A stretch of DNA of 64,000 nucleotides from Clostridia bacterium (GCA_900755895.1 CAAEIG010000173.1:62001-126000); one strand, 5' to 3'; shown: positions 26,229 to 34,468, counted from the stretch's first letter. Numbers and translations: made by a program. The notes: generated by a model from the letters alone, not told the origin.

Positions 26229-26960
26229 TTATAAGGTACCATGAACCCAGGTGTCCGTTTTCACATAGCCCAGGCCCCGATAAAATTCTCGATTCTTATT
26301 CTGTTCCCGGAACACATACATAGTCTTTCCAGGAAAATAGCTCTCCATCTTACGGACAAGTTTTGTTCCCAAACCGTGGCGACGATACTCCTTTTGCACC
26401 GCCAACGCCGAGAGAATTGCTGATCCTTCTGAAATGGAGGAAACCACCGCACAGCCGCAAATGCCATCTTTCCACGGCACTGTGAGAGCACAAGCCGCTT
26501 GATGCCGCAGTTTATGAGAGAGATCCAAATAGAAAGGCTCAAACTCCCCGACCATTCCCTCCTGGCTCAACAGAGCGTAAATCTCTCGAATGTTCACGGA
26601 AGCTGACGGCATTGGTGGGACAGGACCTGGTTCGACTTTCCGTTTTAATACGTCTCCTTTTGCCAGGGGCTTAAGCTTGAGTGCTTCCGCATTGCGTACA
26701 GCGCACAGGATCTCCCCAGCGCCTACCATGTGCAAAAATTGGCGGCTACCTTCTCCATCCAGTACCGTTCCGGAAAGCAACATGACTCCATCCACCAGGC
26801 AGTAGACCACGTTTTCATCCCAATCCAGCCAAAAACAGGCAAAGCTCTTGTCAAAGCCATAAGCCCTGGCAATGGTGGAGATTTTACAGCCAAAGGCTGT
26901 TTTTTCGCAGAGACGGAGAAGTGCTCGCTTCTCCTCCTCACTTTGCACAAAGCGGATCAT
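26229..26960 (-). CDS. GNAT family acetyltransferase with N-terminal extra domain
   Basis: 243 residues. The C-terminal GNAT domain (about 120-240) has the acetyl-CoA loop QKEYRRHGLGTKLV and the final motif FYRGLGYVKTDTWV. The N-terminal 110 residues form a further domain of unknown role. ATG at 26960 has AAAGGGGG. The only space upstream is the secG terminator, so expression may depend on readthrough or an internal promoter. Confidence 0.8.
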   Translation of the reverse strand: MIRFVQSEEEKRALLRLCEKTAFGCKISTIARAYGFDKSFACFWLDWDENVVYCLVDGVMLLSGTVLDGEGSRQFLHMVGAGEILCAVRNAEALKLKPLAKGDVLKRKVEPGPVPPMPSASVNIREIYALLSQEGMVGEFEPFYLDLSHKLRHQAACALTVPWKDGICGCAVVSSISEGSAILSALAVQKEYRRHGLGTKLVRKMESYFPGKTMYVFREQNKNREFYRGLGYVKTDTWVHGTL

Positions 26961-26980
26961 CTCAAGCCCCCTTTCCACAG

Positions 26981-27010
26981 AAAAAACGCCCCGCGAAACC
27001 GCGGAGCGCG
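26981..27010 (-). terminator. Terminator after secG
   Basis: Minus strand CGCTCCGCG / CGCGGGGCG arms then TTTTTT. Confidence 0.75.
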
Positions 27011-27029
27011 TTGTGCCCAAGGAGTTTTC

Positions 27030-27278
27030 TCACACCACAAAGTACATCAGGATATTTGTCACAATAACCAGGACAAAAAATCCAATGGCAATCACCTTGG
27101 TCCAGCGGGCCAAAAATGCGTCCACAGACCTGGCCTTGTTCTTGGACAGGAACGTATCTGCGCCACCGGTAACCACACCCAGGTTCTTCTGATTGCCCTC
27201 CTGCAACAGGATGACAATGATGATGGCGATTGCGAAAAGCATCAGAATGATGCCAAGCACGATTTCCAAAGCGTTCAT
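27030..27278 (-). CDS. secG: Preprotein translocase subunit SecG
   Basis: 82 residues with two membrane helices (about 5-25 and 60-80) and the conserved LLQEGNQKNLGVVTGGADTF loop region. Accessory subunit of SecYEG. TAGGAGG precedes the ATG. In many Firmicutes rnr follows secG; here rnr is 33 kb away. Confidence 0.93.
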   Translation of the reverse strand: MNALEIVLGIILMLFAIAIIIVILLQEGNQKNLGVVTGGADTFLSKNKARSVDAFLARWTKVIAIGFFVLVIVTNILMYFVV

Positions 27279-27370
27279 TTCCGTCTGATTCCTCCTAAGC
27301 TCGTCCTCCAGATAACCGGAGTCGCGTCATTGCAAAGGGCATAAATACCCCAAGCAAAATTCCTTTGGCT

Positions 27371-27399
27371 ATCATACCATATATGGTGGGATTTTGCAA
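27371..27399 (-). promoter_or_regulatory. Sigma-A promoter of secG
   Basis: TTGCAA (27394-27399), 17 bases, TATGAT (27371-27376) on the minus strand. Confidence 0.7.
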
Positions 27400-27630
27400 C
27401 CCACAACCGGGAAAATTTTCTTTTCAACAGTTGTATATTCCCAGGCCCACCGCCCATACTAGAAACAAGCGGTCAGGAAAGCGTTTGTTGCCTGGGAGAA
27501 CAAGATGTTGTCCAAAAGGACCGGAGCCCGCATCGGCTTCGTGGAATATCTCTGTTCAAGCGGGCTCCGGCCGCTCGCCCTTTGGTTCCTCCCCCACAAA
27601 GGAGGATGCCAAAGGGCTTGATTTTTACCC

Positions 27631-27667
27631 AAAAGGCTCCCGGCCACCATGTAGCCGGGAGCCTTTT
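27631..27667 (-). terminator. Terminator of the LCP-nucleotidyltransferase operon
   Basis: AAAAGGCTCCCGGC / GCCGGGAGCCTTTT, a 14-base stem with A and T flanks. Confidence 0.85.
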
Positions 27668-27681
27668 CCATTTTCAGAGAA

Positions 27682-28602
27682 TCATTTCCACAGCGGAGCG
27701 GGATACACGCCCTGCTCGGTCATGTCGTGGATCGCATTGACCACAGTTTCTTTGTCCTCTTTGTACGTGACACCGTACCACTTATCTGCCGAGGAAAGCA
27801 CAGTGACTTTTGCTTTATTCTCCTCCAACAGATCGTTGACCACAAAAGGCAGATAGAACTCGGCCTTTAGCGGATTTTTCGGCACATCTTCCTGAAAGAA
27901 CCGGACAAAGTCCCGCTCCAGCGCCTGAGAAAAGCCCCCTGTGAATCCCCACAGGTTCATGGAAACGATGGTATCCGGAGACAAGGACACCCAGGTCTCG
28001 CCACCGTCCTCGGTATAGGCAATACCGTCCCCGCGTTTCTCAATATGAGTGCGCTCGGTGACGCTCTTCAGCATTCCGCCCTCAGTGCCACAGACACCCC
28101 GGGATACATAACCGTGTTCCGTGACAGTATTCTTCAGGTAGTACCCCACCATTGCAAAGTGAAGCTCATCCTCCCGGCGCTCCTCTTTCAAGAATTGATA
28201 GATCTTCTCAAAAGCCTCTCTGCCGTAGAAGTCGTCGGCGTTGATCACCGCGTAAGGGGTGTCCCCCAACACACGGGCCGCCGCCAAAGTCGCCTGACCA
28301 GTTCCCCAGGGCTTCTCTCGCCCAGCAGGAACCTCCATGCCCTCCGGCACATCTTCCAACTTCTGAAAGACCCACTGGATCTCCATATACTTGGAGGCGC
28401 GCTGGAACACAGCCTCTTGAAAATCGTCCAGAAGTTCTTCCTTGATGATAAACACAGCTTTCTGAAAACCAGCCCGCTTAGCGTCATACAGAGAATAGTC
28501 AATGATCTTTTCCCCATAAAGCCCCACCGGGTCAATCTGCTTTAAGCCGCCATAGCGGCTACCCATCCCGGCAGCCATGATGACAAGTACAGGTTCCTTC
28601 AC
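27682..28602 (-). CDS. Sugar-phosphate nucleotidyltransferase family protein
   Basis: 306 residues. The nucleotide-binding start VIMAAGMGSRYGGLKQ near residues 7-22 is a diverged form of the GxGxR motif, with VINADDFYG later as the Asp metal site. Probably transfers a nucleotidyl group to a sugar phosphate, but the acceptor is unknown. I chose the GTG at 28602, since it gives the family-like start (KEPVLVIMAAG) and suitable spacing from AAAGGA; an ATG 4 codons earlier sits too close to that site. Co-transcribed with the two LCP genes, in keeping with a cell-envelope polymer role. Confidence 0.8.
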   Translation of the reverse strand: MKEPVLVIMAAGMGSRYGGLKQIDPVGLYGEKIIDYSLYDAKRAGFQKAVFIIKEELLDDFQEAVFQRASKYMEIQWVFQKLEDVPEGMEVPAGREKPWGTGQATLAAARVLGDTPYAVINADDFYGREAFEKIYQFLKEERREDELHFAMVGYYLKNTVTEHGYVSRGVCGTEGGMLKSVTERTHIEKRGDGIAYTEDGGETWVSLSPDTIVSMNLWGFTGGFSQALERDFVRFFQEDVPKNPLKAEFYLPFVVNDLLEENKAKVTVLSSADKWYGVTYKEDKETVVNAIHDMTEQGVYPAPLWK

Positions 28603-28627
28603 GATGCAACGCATCCTTTCTGAAATA

Positions 28628-29977
28628 TTACGCCCCAGTATAGTATGGGGATCTTTCCTCATAAATAAACCGACTGATGTGCTGTGAAGCAGCTGTCAAA
28701 TCGTATTCATACGCCCATGCGCCAGATTCCAATGTGACGCCATAAGCTTGTTCCTCTTCTCCAGGAATGGACAGCGTCTCCAAATTCAACCCACCAAATA
28801 CAATGGGCATCAGCCCCATCATATCCCCCACATTTAAGGAAGTCTCGCACATGGTGGAAACCTTGCGGATCAAACCTGGGTACTGAAAGATGTTCTTTTT
28901 CTTCAGGCTATCGAGCAACGCGCTCAACACTTGCTGCTGGCGGGAAGCTCGTACATCGTCGCTGTCAATATGCCGGATTCGAGCATAGGCAACGGCCTGA
29001 TTGCCGTTTAAGTGATAGGTTCCGTCCTCATAAGGACCGTTAATCAGGTCAATCTCCCCATAAATATTGGGGATAAAATCAGCTGAAACGATCTTTCCGG
29101 GATTCTCTTGGCTCAGGTTCCACAGGTTTTCGTTGAGCTGATAGACCTCATCCGCAGTGAGTTCCATGTCCACTCCGCCAAATGCGTCCACAATCTCCGC
29201 CATCTGATAGAAATTGACCGTGACATAATTCTTGATATCAAGGTTAAAGTTCTGATTCAGGGTCTTGATTGCCAACTCCGGCCCGCCATAGGCATAGGCA
29301 TGGGTAATCTTGTCATACCCATAGCCGTCTATCGCCACCTCGCTATCGCGCAGGATTGAGGTAAGCTTCAATGTATGATGACGCTTGTCCACAGAAAGAA
29401 TCATGACCACATCAGAGCGGCCTGTATTGGAATCCTCACGGGAATCCAATCCAAAAAGAGCTATGTTCGTGATCTGAGGATCGGATATGGCACTGCTAGA
29501 AATCCCCAATGCATCGGGATCTTTCGTGATAGAGGTCATCGTCAGTCCGCTGAGCATATAAACCATGCTTCCAGCCACCACTAAAACCAGCACCAGCAAA
29601 ACAGCTGCCACTTTTTTTCCAACACTCTTCTTTTTTCTTACGGGATGACTGGAACTGTACACGTCTTGCCCGTTACTTCTGCCAGATCTCTGTCTGGAAG
29701 CAGTTCGACTATTATAGGAGCGCCGTTCTTCCTCCATAGCCCTCTGATCTGCCTTGCGCTTAGCCTGAGAGGAATAGCTGGAGATATCCTGGAAAGCATC
29801 ACCTTCCTGCCAACCTCGTGCAGGCTGTTCATAGTAATAATTGTCCCGCAAAGGCTCCCGACGAGTTCGAGAACCACTGCGGCTGCTGGAAGACCTGCTC
29901 CCAGCTGAACGGCTATTCCCGCGGCTTGAGCGGGAGGCCCCATGACGGGGTCCAGTCTCATATTCTTTCTTTCCCAT
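28628..29977 (-). CDS. LytR-CpsA-Psr family cell-wall assembly protein (A)
   Basis: 449 residues. A long Ser/Arg-rich, poorly ordered cytoplasmic tail (residues about 10-120) precedes one membrane helix (about 125-146) and the extracellular LCP domain with NIALFGLDSREDSNTGRSDVVM and RIRHIDSDDVRASRQQ motifs carrying the catalytic Arg and Asp residues. LCP enzymes attach wall teichoic acid or capsule chains to peptidoglycan. 21 bases after the second LCP gene. Confidence 0.92.
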   Translation of the reverse strand: MGKKEYETGPRHGASRSSRGNSRSAGSRSSSSRSGSRTRREPLRDNYYYEQPARGWQEGDAFQDISSYSSQAKRKADQRAMEEERRSYNSRTASRQRSGRSNGQDVYSSSHPVRKKKSVGKKVAAVLLVLVLVVAGSMVYMLSGLTMTSITKDPDALGISSSAISDPQITNIALFGLDSREDSNTGRSDVVMILSVDKRHHTLKLTSILRDSEVAIDGYGYDKITHAYAYGGPELAIKTLNQNFNLDIKNYVTVNFYQMAEIVDAFGGVDMELTADEVYQLNENLWNLSQENPGKIVSADFIPNIYGEIDLINGPYEDGTYHLNGNQAVAYARIRHIDSDDVRASRQQQVLSALLDSLKKKNIFQYPGLIRKVSTMCETSLNVGDMMGLMPIVFGGLNLETLSIPGEEEQAYGVTLESGAWAYEYDLTAASQHISRFIYEERSPYYTGA

Positions 29978-29998
29978 TCCTATTCTCCCCGCTGTCCT

Positions 29999-31237
29999 TT
30001 AACCGTCTACCGCTTGACTGGCATCTGGCTGCTGGGAGGTGTCACCGTATTCCTCCCAATAGGGGGAATCCTCCTCATAGATGAACGCGCTAATGCGCTC
30101 GGCAGCCGTGGAGGGATCGTAGATCATGTGGTAAACACCGTCAATGGTGTCGTCGATCAAATCGGTCTCATACTCAATATTGGGCACACTGATGCTATGA
30201 ATGGAGAAGCCGCTCATCAGGATCGGCGCCATGGACATCACATCGGACAGGTCCAAAGAAGTCTCACAATAGGGCATCATTTGCTTGATTACGTTGGGAT
30301 ACTCGGAAAAGCTCAAATCCGCCACCTTATCGACCAGTGCGGAGAACACCGTCTGCTGACGCACCACGCGGGCATAGTCGCTGCCGATGTGTCGAATACG
30401 TCCATAGGCAACGGCCTGGTTACCATTAAGGTGATACGTACCATCAGAGTATTCGCCGTACAGCAGGTTGATCTCGCCATTTACATCAGGGATATAATCC
30501 GAATTGGAGATCTCAGGATACGTCTTATCGTCCGCAGTACCATTTTGAATGTCAATATCCTTTTCTTCCTCAACTTCTTGGCTGAGGGCCCACAGGTTAG
30601 CGTTGAGCTCATAGACCTCATCCGCAGTCATGGTGATATCAACACCGCCAAATGCGTCCACAATAGCAGCCATGTTTGCAAAGTTCACAGTGACATAGTC
30701 ACGGATATCCAAACCAAAGTTTTGGTTTAAAGTACGAATGGCCAACTCTGGACCACCCAAGTTGTAGGCTGCATTGATTTTATCCGTATAGTGGATATAT
30801 TCCCCATTGAAACGTTCGCCGTCAATGGTCACCTCACTATCTCGAAGAATGGATGTCAACTTGAGCTTTTGATGCTTGTTGTCCACTGTGAGGATCATCA
30901 CCACGTCAGAACGCCCAGAAAACTCACTGCTCCGGGAATCCAAGCCAAACAACGCAATATTCTTGATGCTGTCATCCATGACGATGCTTTCGGGATCAAT
31001 ACCCAAAGTGTCATTGTCCTTAGCAATGGTAGTGGTGGTCAAGTCTGCCAACAAATTGGTGGAAACATAGATCATTCCACTGCCACACAGAATGAACACC
31101 AGGCAGAAAAAGACCGCAACACCGCGAAGCACGGCTCTTCCCCGCCGGTTTTTCCTGCGCTTTTTGTATTCCTTGGAGGAAGAATAGCTGGAAACGTCCT
31201 CGAAAGCTTCAGACTGACTGTGGTTCTTTCGCGCCAT
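29999..31237 (-). CDS. LytR-CpsA-Psr family cell-wall assembly protein (B)
   Basis: 412 residues, a paralogue of the downstream LCP protein with the same LCP core (NIALFGLDSRSSEFSGRSDVVM; RIRHIGSDYARVVRQQ) and a short basic N-terminal tail before the membrane helix at about 38-60. It differs by an acidic insertion near residue 215-240 (EEEKDIDIQNGTADD). Tandem duplication is likely. First gene of a three-gene unit with a strong promoter. Confidence 0.92.
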   Translation of the reverse strand: MARKNHSQSEAFEDVSSYSSSKEYKKRRKNRRGRAVLRGVAVFFCLVFILCGSGMIYVSTNLLADLTTTTIAKDNDTLGIDPESIVMDDSIKNIALFGLDSRSSEFSGRSDVVMILTVDNKHQKLKLTSILRDSEVTIDGERFNGEYIHYTDKINAAYNLGGPELAIRTLNQNFGLDIRDYVTVNFANMAAIVDAFGGVDITMTADEVYELNANLWALSQEVEEEKDIDIQNGTADDKTYPEISNSDYIPDVNGEINLLYGEYSDGTYHLNGNQAVAYGRIRHIGSDYARVVRQQTVFSALVDKVADLSFSEYPNVIKQMMPYCETSLDLSDVMSMAPILMSGFSIHSISVPNIEYETDLIDDTIDGVYHMIYDPSTAAERISAFIYEEDSPYWEEYGDTSQQPDASQAVDG

Positions 31238-31274
31238 AGGCGTATCCTCCTAATTGACATAATTTATTTCTATT

Positions 31275-31303
31275 ATTATACCGAAAACAACTTGTCCAGT
31301 CAA
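31275..31303 (-). promoter_or_regulatory. Sigma-A promoter of the LCP operon
   Basis: TTGACT (31298-31303), 17 bases, TATAAT (31275-31280). It overlaps the 3' end of the gtrA-like gene. Confidence 0.8.
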
Positions 31304-31731
31304 TGACTCTGTTTCGGCTTGCGGAACACAATGAGCTTGCTGAACACATAATTGACGATGATGACAACGATGTTCGAAAGCAACTTCATCACTTTGTCAT
31401 TGATCTTTAGGGTTCCCACTCCCACACGCATGCAGAGCAGATCCAACACGAATGAAAAAGCACGGCATCCAAAAAATCTGACCATCTCCCAGAAAATAGC
31501 CGAGAACCCCTTTGCCTTGCTTTCAAACACCCAGATCCGATTGGTGATATAAGCAAAAAGAATCGCGGCAATTTGCGCAATTGCAGTAGCCCACAGATAG
31601 GGTACGTGACACAAATCGGCCAGCAGCCAATAGCCACCCCAATTCACCACAGTGGTCAAGCCACCAAAAAACACGTAAAGAATCAATTCCTTATATTTTA
31701 GGAACAGTGATTTCAAACTTTCCATACGCAC
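31300..31731 (-). CDS. GtrA family membrane protein
   Basis: 143 residues, four membrane helices (about 15-35, 40-60, 75-95, 110-135), GtrA/DPMS-like. Usually a flippase or accessory for undecaprenyl-linked sugars. GGAGG lies 5 bases before GTG (31731) and 11 before ATG (31725), so the start is ambiguous by two codons. Adjacent to the LCP genes, consistent with a surface polysaccharide role. Confidence 0.85.
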   Translation of the reverse strand: MRMESLKSLFLKYKELILYVFFGGLTTVVNWGGYWLLADLCHVPYLWATAIAQIAAILFAYITNRIWVFESKAKGFSAIFWEMVRFFGCRAFSFVLDLLCMRVGVGTLKINDKVMKLLSNIVVIIVNYVFSKLIVFRKPKQSH

Positions 31732-31772
31732 AATTTCCTCCGATAGAAAGGGTATTGAGCTTGCGATTGTTT

Positions 31773-31801
31773 AGTATAGCAGAAAAACCCTCTTCTGGCA
31801 A
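31773..31801 (-). promoter_or_regulatory. Sigma-A promoter of the gtrA-like gene
   Basis: TTGCCA (31796-31801), 17 bases, TATACT (31773-31778) on the minus strand. Confidence 0.65.
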
Positions 31802-31830
31802 GAAAAAAGCCCCCAAACTGGGAGCTTCGG
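31801..31830 (-). terminator. Terminator of the HD-domain gene
   Basis: GCTCCC / GGGGGC with loop AGTTT, then TTTTTT on the minus strand. Confidence 0.75.
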
Positions 31831-31845
31831 TAATTTGTCATACAT

Positions 31846-32406
31846 TCACAGTCGTTTACCAGCAATTTCCGGCAAAAGAAAAACCACCCTAGGTGGAGCA
31901 CTGTGCCGGATGCCAAACCCTTGCAAACGGCGATACGGTGCTTTTCGACAAAAGAACTCGTATACAGAACACGCCTTATCCACCAAGGATACAACCACAC
32001 CTTCCCTATATTTGGGAGGCTTCACGGTAAGAGGAAACATGTGCGTCCGAATGGTATCTTCTTCAATTGCGGTAAGAGTCACATCTCTCTTTGCGTTTTC
32101 CGCTGCAACCATGGGGTGACGCGTCCAGTGCCAGCGATGAGCCGGATCACCATCTTGCGCATCATAAAGAAAATAATCGTGGAGCAGTGCACCGCGTACA
32201 AGTTCTTCCCAATGGAAGGAAAGTCCTGTAGCCTTTGCCAGGCAATAACTGTAGTACGCCACAGCTACGCTGTGCATCAATCGGCTGGTGGATCCATGCT
32301 GAGGATAATCTGCTATACGTCCCAACCCAGACTGATGGATTAACGTCCAGTAAAAAGATTGAAACTCTTCTTCATTCCTGAGATGCTCCCGATTGCTTTT
32401 CCGCAT
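31846..32406 (-). CDS. HD-domain protein
   Basis: 186 residues. Metal-dependent phosphohydrolase motif: HSVAVAYYS near 45, ALLHDYFLYD (HD pair) near 73-82, and DKACSVYEFF near 142-151. Substrate unknown. ATG at 32406 with AGGTGG upstream. It has its own promoter (TTGTAC, 16 bases, TATAAT at 32447-32474). Confidence 0.82.
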   Translation of the reverse strand: MRKSNREHLRNEEEFQSFYWTLIHQSGLGRIADYPQHGSTSRLMHSVAVAYYSYCLAKATGLSFHWEELVRGALLHDYFLYDAQDGDPAHRWHWTRHPMVAAENAKRDVTLTAIEEDTIRTHMFPLTVKPPKYREGVVVSLVDKACSVYEFFCRKAPYRRLQGFGIRHSAPPRVVFLLPEIAGKRL

Positions 32407-32446
32407 ACAGCCACCTACCATTTATAGATTAGGATAATATAACTAT

Positions 32447-32474
32447 ATTATAGCACATTTTCCCTTTAGTACAA
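32447..32474 (-). promoter_or_regulatory. Promoter of the HD-domain gene
   Basis: TTGTAC (32469-32474), 16 bases, TATAAT (32447-32452) on the minus strand. Confidence 0.55.
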
Positions 32475-32490
32475 GAGGAAATATCAGACA

Positions 32491-32537
32491 AACGAAAAGG
32501 GCTTTTGAGAAACACCCCAAAAGCCCTCTTGTTTTTA
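32491..32537. terminator. Terminator at the left end of the non-coding unit
   Basis: Ten-base stem AGGGCTTTTG / CAAAAGCCCT with an 11-base loop. The minus strand continues TTTTCGTTT and the plus strand CTTGTTTTTA, so it can act both ways. It would end the minus-strand transcript from the 33.67 kb promoter. Confidence 0.7.
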
Positions 32538-33665
32538 CAAAGGTATGAATTCCAACTTTGTACAGGATCCTTTAAAAGCACACAAGTTTGTACGCGACCG
32601 GCTATCATCACTTGCCCGAAACGTGCATTCTGTACTCCATCAGATCCACCAAGAATTGGTTTACCATATACATCCCATTGTTATTGCAAGAAAAATCTCG
32701 AAATGGGCAATCATCAACAAAGAATGATCAGTACATTGGTCGTTACCTTTTTTCCGGCACATCATTACCGTTTCAATTTACCGCTATTGATTACCAGCTG
32801 ATTACTCAGTTCTGGTTATGCTTTAATAAGCTTTCGAATTTTACGGTCTTAAAACAGATCCGTGCCAATTTGGTTTCCTAACATCTGAGGAATAATCAGA
32901 ATAAGGAACCTTCTTTCTATTTGATTTTTTAGGATCTTATATCCCGATTTATAAACCCGCGGTGCAAGAGCCCGCGGGCTCTAAGTGCTGAGGTTCTTTT
33001 TGATCCATCGGGCTCACCCGCCTTTCTTTCAGAAATAATTCGCGCTTCGCCCACCAGAATCTCTTTCCCACCCTTCACCACACACATGTGGCTACTGTCT
33101 AACCGGGAAATCTGCCCTTTTCTTTCTTCTTCAAAGAACGCATCATCGCGTAACCGGGCAATCATCTTTCATGACCTTCTGGTGACTTACTACAGCCCCT
33201 CGCCGTTTTCACCCTGAAACAAACCTGTTTGTCTGGAACCAGTTACCTTGTCTCCAATTTCTGTAGAAAACCTTCATTCGTTAGGAAAGAACAAATCAGC
33301 TTTTGCTTTGCTTTTTGGCAAAACCACTATTACTATTTCTTTCCTTTCAAGAAAAGCATTGGCAAATTGTTTACTCTCATTTCCATGAGACAGTCCGACT
33401 TTCCATTCCCTGTTTACTAAAAAAACCTTACTTTTAAAAATTTCTCGTCTCTTTAAAAGAGGCCTTTCCTCGGTAGGAAAACAAACTGCAATCCGTGAAA
33501 TTCGCAAAACTAACTGTTTGCTTCTCTTACATCAAAACCTACGTCATGAAGTCTAAGGTGTTCCTGAGTTCTTAAAAACGACCACTCAGTTTTGTTTCAC
33601 TTACTTCCGGCCTTCTGCGAAGCACCTTTGTAAACCTTTGGTAGATTTCTCTATCTCTTGTTTAC
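32497..33665 (-). ncRNA. Putative long non-coding transcript of unknown class
   Basis: Between the perfect promoter at 33672-33700 and the terminator at 32491-32537 lie about 1.17 kb on the minus strand that are AT-rich, full of stops and with no long convincing frame. Local hairpins are frequent: CTGAGT..ACTCAG, CTCTTT..AAAGAG, TCTCAT-GGAA-ATGAGA with a GNRA-type tetraloop (near 33390), ACAAAC..GTTTGT, and the palindrome AGAGCCCGCGGGCTCT (32967-32982). I cannot match it to tmRNA, RNase P, SRP or 6S RNA. It could be a large structured RNA, a decayed mobile element, or both. Confidence 0.35.
32929..33165 (-). CDS. Doubtful small open frame in the non-coding unit
   Basis: 78 codons starting ATG at 33165 with AAGG about 9 bases before. 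Hydrophilic, basic, no recognised motif; its C-terminal part coincides with the GC palindrome at 32967-32982. Probably not coding, listed because nothing else is there. Confidence 0.15.
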   Translation of the reverse strand: MIARLRDDAFFEEERKGQISRLDSSHMCVVKGGKEILVGEARIISERKAGEPDGSKRTSALRARGLLHRGFINRDIRS

Positions 33666-33671
33666 GACTAC

Positions 33672-33700
33672 ATTATAGCGCCTGATATTAGGTTTGTCAA
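33672..33700 (-). promoter_or_regulatory. Perfect consensus sigma-A promoter facing the non-coding stretch
   Basis: TTGACA (33695-33700), 17 bases, TATAAT (33672-33677) on the minus strand, with an AT-rich region upstream. Strongest-looking promoter here, yet no protein gene follows within 1.2 kb. Confidence 0.8.
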
Positions 33701-33799
33701 TAGTAATTTTCAAGTTTTTTGAAAGAATTTATGGATAATTTACCACAGGCGCTTTTGCGTTCCCTTTCCTGCAATATAAGCCACTTTCAAAAATCGCCC

Positions 33800-33828
33800 T
33801 TGACTATGGAATTGATTTACGGTACAAT
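33800..33828 (+). promoter_or_regulatory. Sigma-A promoter of the DUF1292 gene
   Basis: TTGACT (33800-33805), 17 bases, TACAAT (33823-33828). Confidence 0.75.
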
Positions 33829-33850
33829 GACTTTGGTGAAAGGAGCGTGA

Positions 33851-34165
33851 GTGCAAATGGATCATGAATATGAAGCAGATCTTCTGACCTTGTTGGATGA
33901 CGACGGCCAGGAGCACGAGTTTGAAATCATCGACGAGTTGGAAAATGATGACGGTCACTTCTTAGCCCTGGTTCCCACCAAGCAGGAAGCCGACGAAATC
34001 GCCTCCGACGCAGAGACATACTATATTTTTGAAGTCATCGAAGAAGATGGCGAAGAGCAGCTCCAGGAAGTGGAGGACGACGAACTGCTGGATAAACTGG
34101 CAGAGATCTTCGAAGAGCGCTTTAACGAGGCCTACTTTGACGACGAGGACGATTCCAACGAATAA
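33851..34165 (+). CDS. DUF1292 domain protein
   Basis: 104 residues, strongly acidic (YrzB-like). Contains the family core LLDDDGQEHEFEIIDE and YYIFEVIEEDG. Function unknown. AGGAG is 5 bases before GTG (33851) and 11 before an in-frame ATG (33857); either may be used. In many relatives it neighbours ruvX, which here is 4 kb away. Confidence 0.85.
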   Translation: MQMDHEYEADLLTLLDDDGQEHEFEIIDELENDDGHFLALVPTKQEADEIASDAETYYIFEVIEEDGEEQLQEVEDDELLDKLAEIFEERFNEAYFDDEDDSNE

Positions 34166-34214
34166 GGAATCTCCAGAGGATGAGAGCACCGCCTCTCCCC
34201 TCGTTTAAATTGAA

Positions 34215-34415
34215 TTTTTCCTGCCCGATGCGCGGACTGCGCACATATAACCCTACACTCGATTGAAAGGGAGCTCTGGCTCCGCCTGCGGATTGCAGAC
34301 CTCCCGGCACGGCTTTGACCGTTGCTGGAAGAAGGGAGCGTGAAACAGGAGGGGGGGCACCCACCTGTTTTTATGTAGCAGGTTATTGAGTTGCGCGATA
34401 CGGTCGGGCGGGATC
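34215..34415 (+). ncRNA. ssrS: Probable 6S RNA
   Basis: About 200 nt. A long closing stem pairs CCTGCCCGA (34220-34228) with TCGGGCGGG (34404-34412), GCGCA with TGCGC, ATAACC with GGTTAT and CTACA with TGTAG, leaving a large central bubble. The bubble's 3' side holds an ACAGG..CCTGT hairpin and the apical stem is CTCCC..GGGAG enclosing a GC-rich hairpin. Closing stem, bubble and apical stem at this length are the layout of 6S RNA, which binds sigma-A RNA polymerase. A terminator follows. No strong promoter box was seen, so it may be processed from the DUF1292 transcript. Confidence 0.6.
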
Positions 34416-34429
34416 CTTGCGAACACGAA

Positions 34430-34463
34430 CAGCCACTGAGATTTTTCTCGTGGCTGTTTTTTT
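34430..34463 (+). terminator. Terminator after the 6S-like RNA
   Basis: CAGCCACTGAG / CTCGTGGCTG with an AT loop, followed by TTTTTTT. Confidence 0.85.
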
Positions 34464-34468
34464 GTTGC

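Larger units (their letters stand above)
27279..27681. other. Intergenic region with two long hairpins
   Basis: No protein gene seen. It holds the secG promoter (27371-27399), the terminator of the nucleotidyltransferase gene (27631-27667), and between them two long GC-rich hairpins: CCGGAGCCCGC (27521-27531) with GCGGGCTCCGG (27560-27570), and GCCCTTTGG (27577-27585) with CCAAAGGGC (27609-27617), the latter with inner TCCTCC/GGAGGA pairs. This could be a small RNA or a decayed repeat. Confidence 0.5.

Noticed and set aside
27455..27640. Possible SRP, 6S or tmRNA gene near secG
   Set aside because: None of the diagnostic conserved segments of those RNAs (for example the GGAAG core of SRP RNA) was found.
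32545..32881. Overlapping plus-strand frames of 60-97 codons
   Set aside because: No proper ribosome site and no family; mutually overlapping in different frames, as expected by chance.
33274..33507. 77-codon minus-strand frame in the non-coding unit
   Set aside because: No good ribosome site and low-complexity Lys/Glu content from AT-rich sequence; treated as part of the putative RNA.
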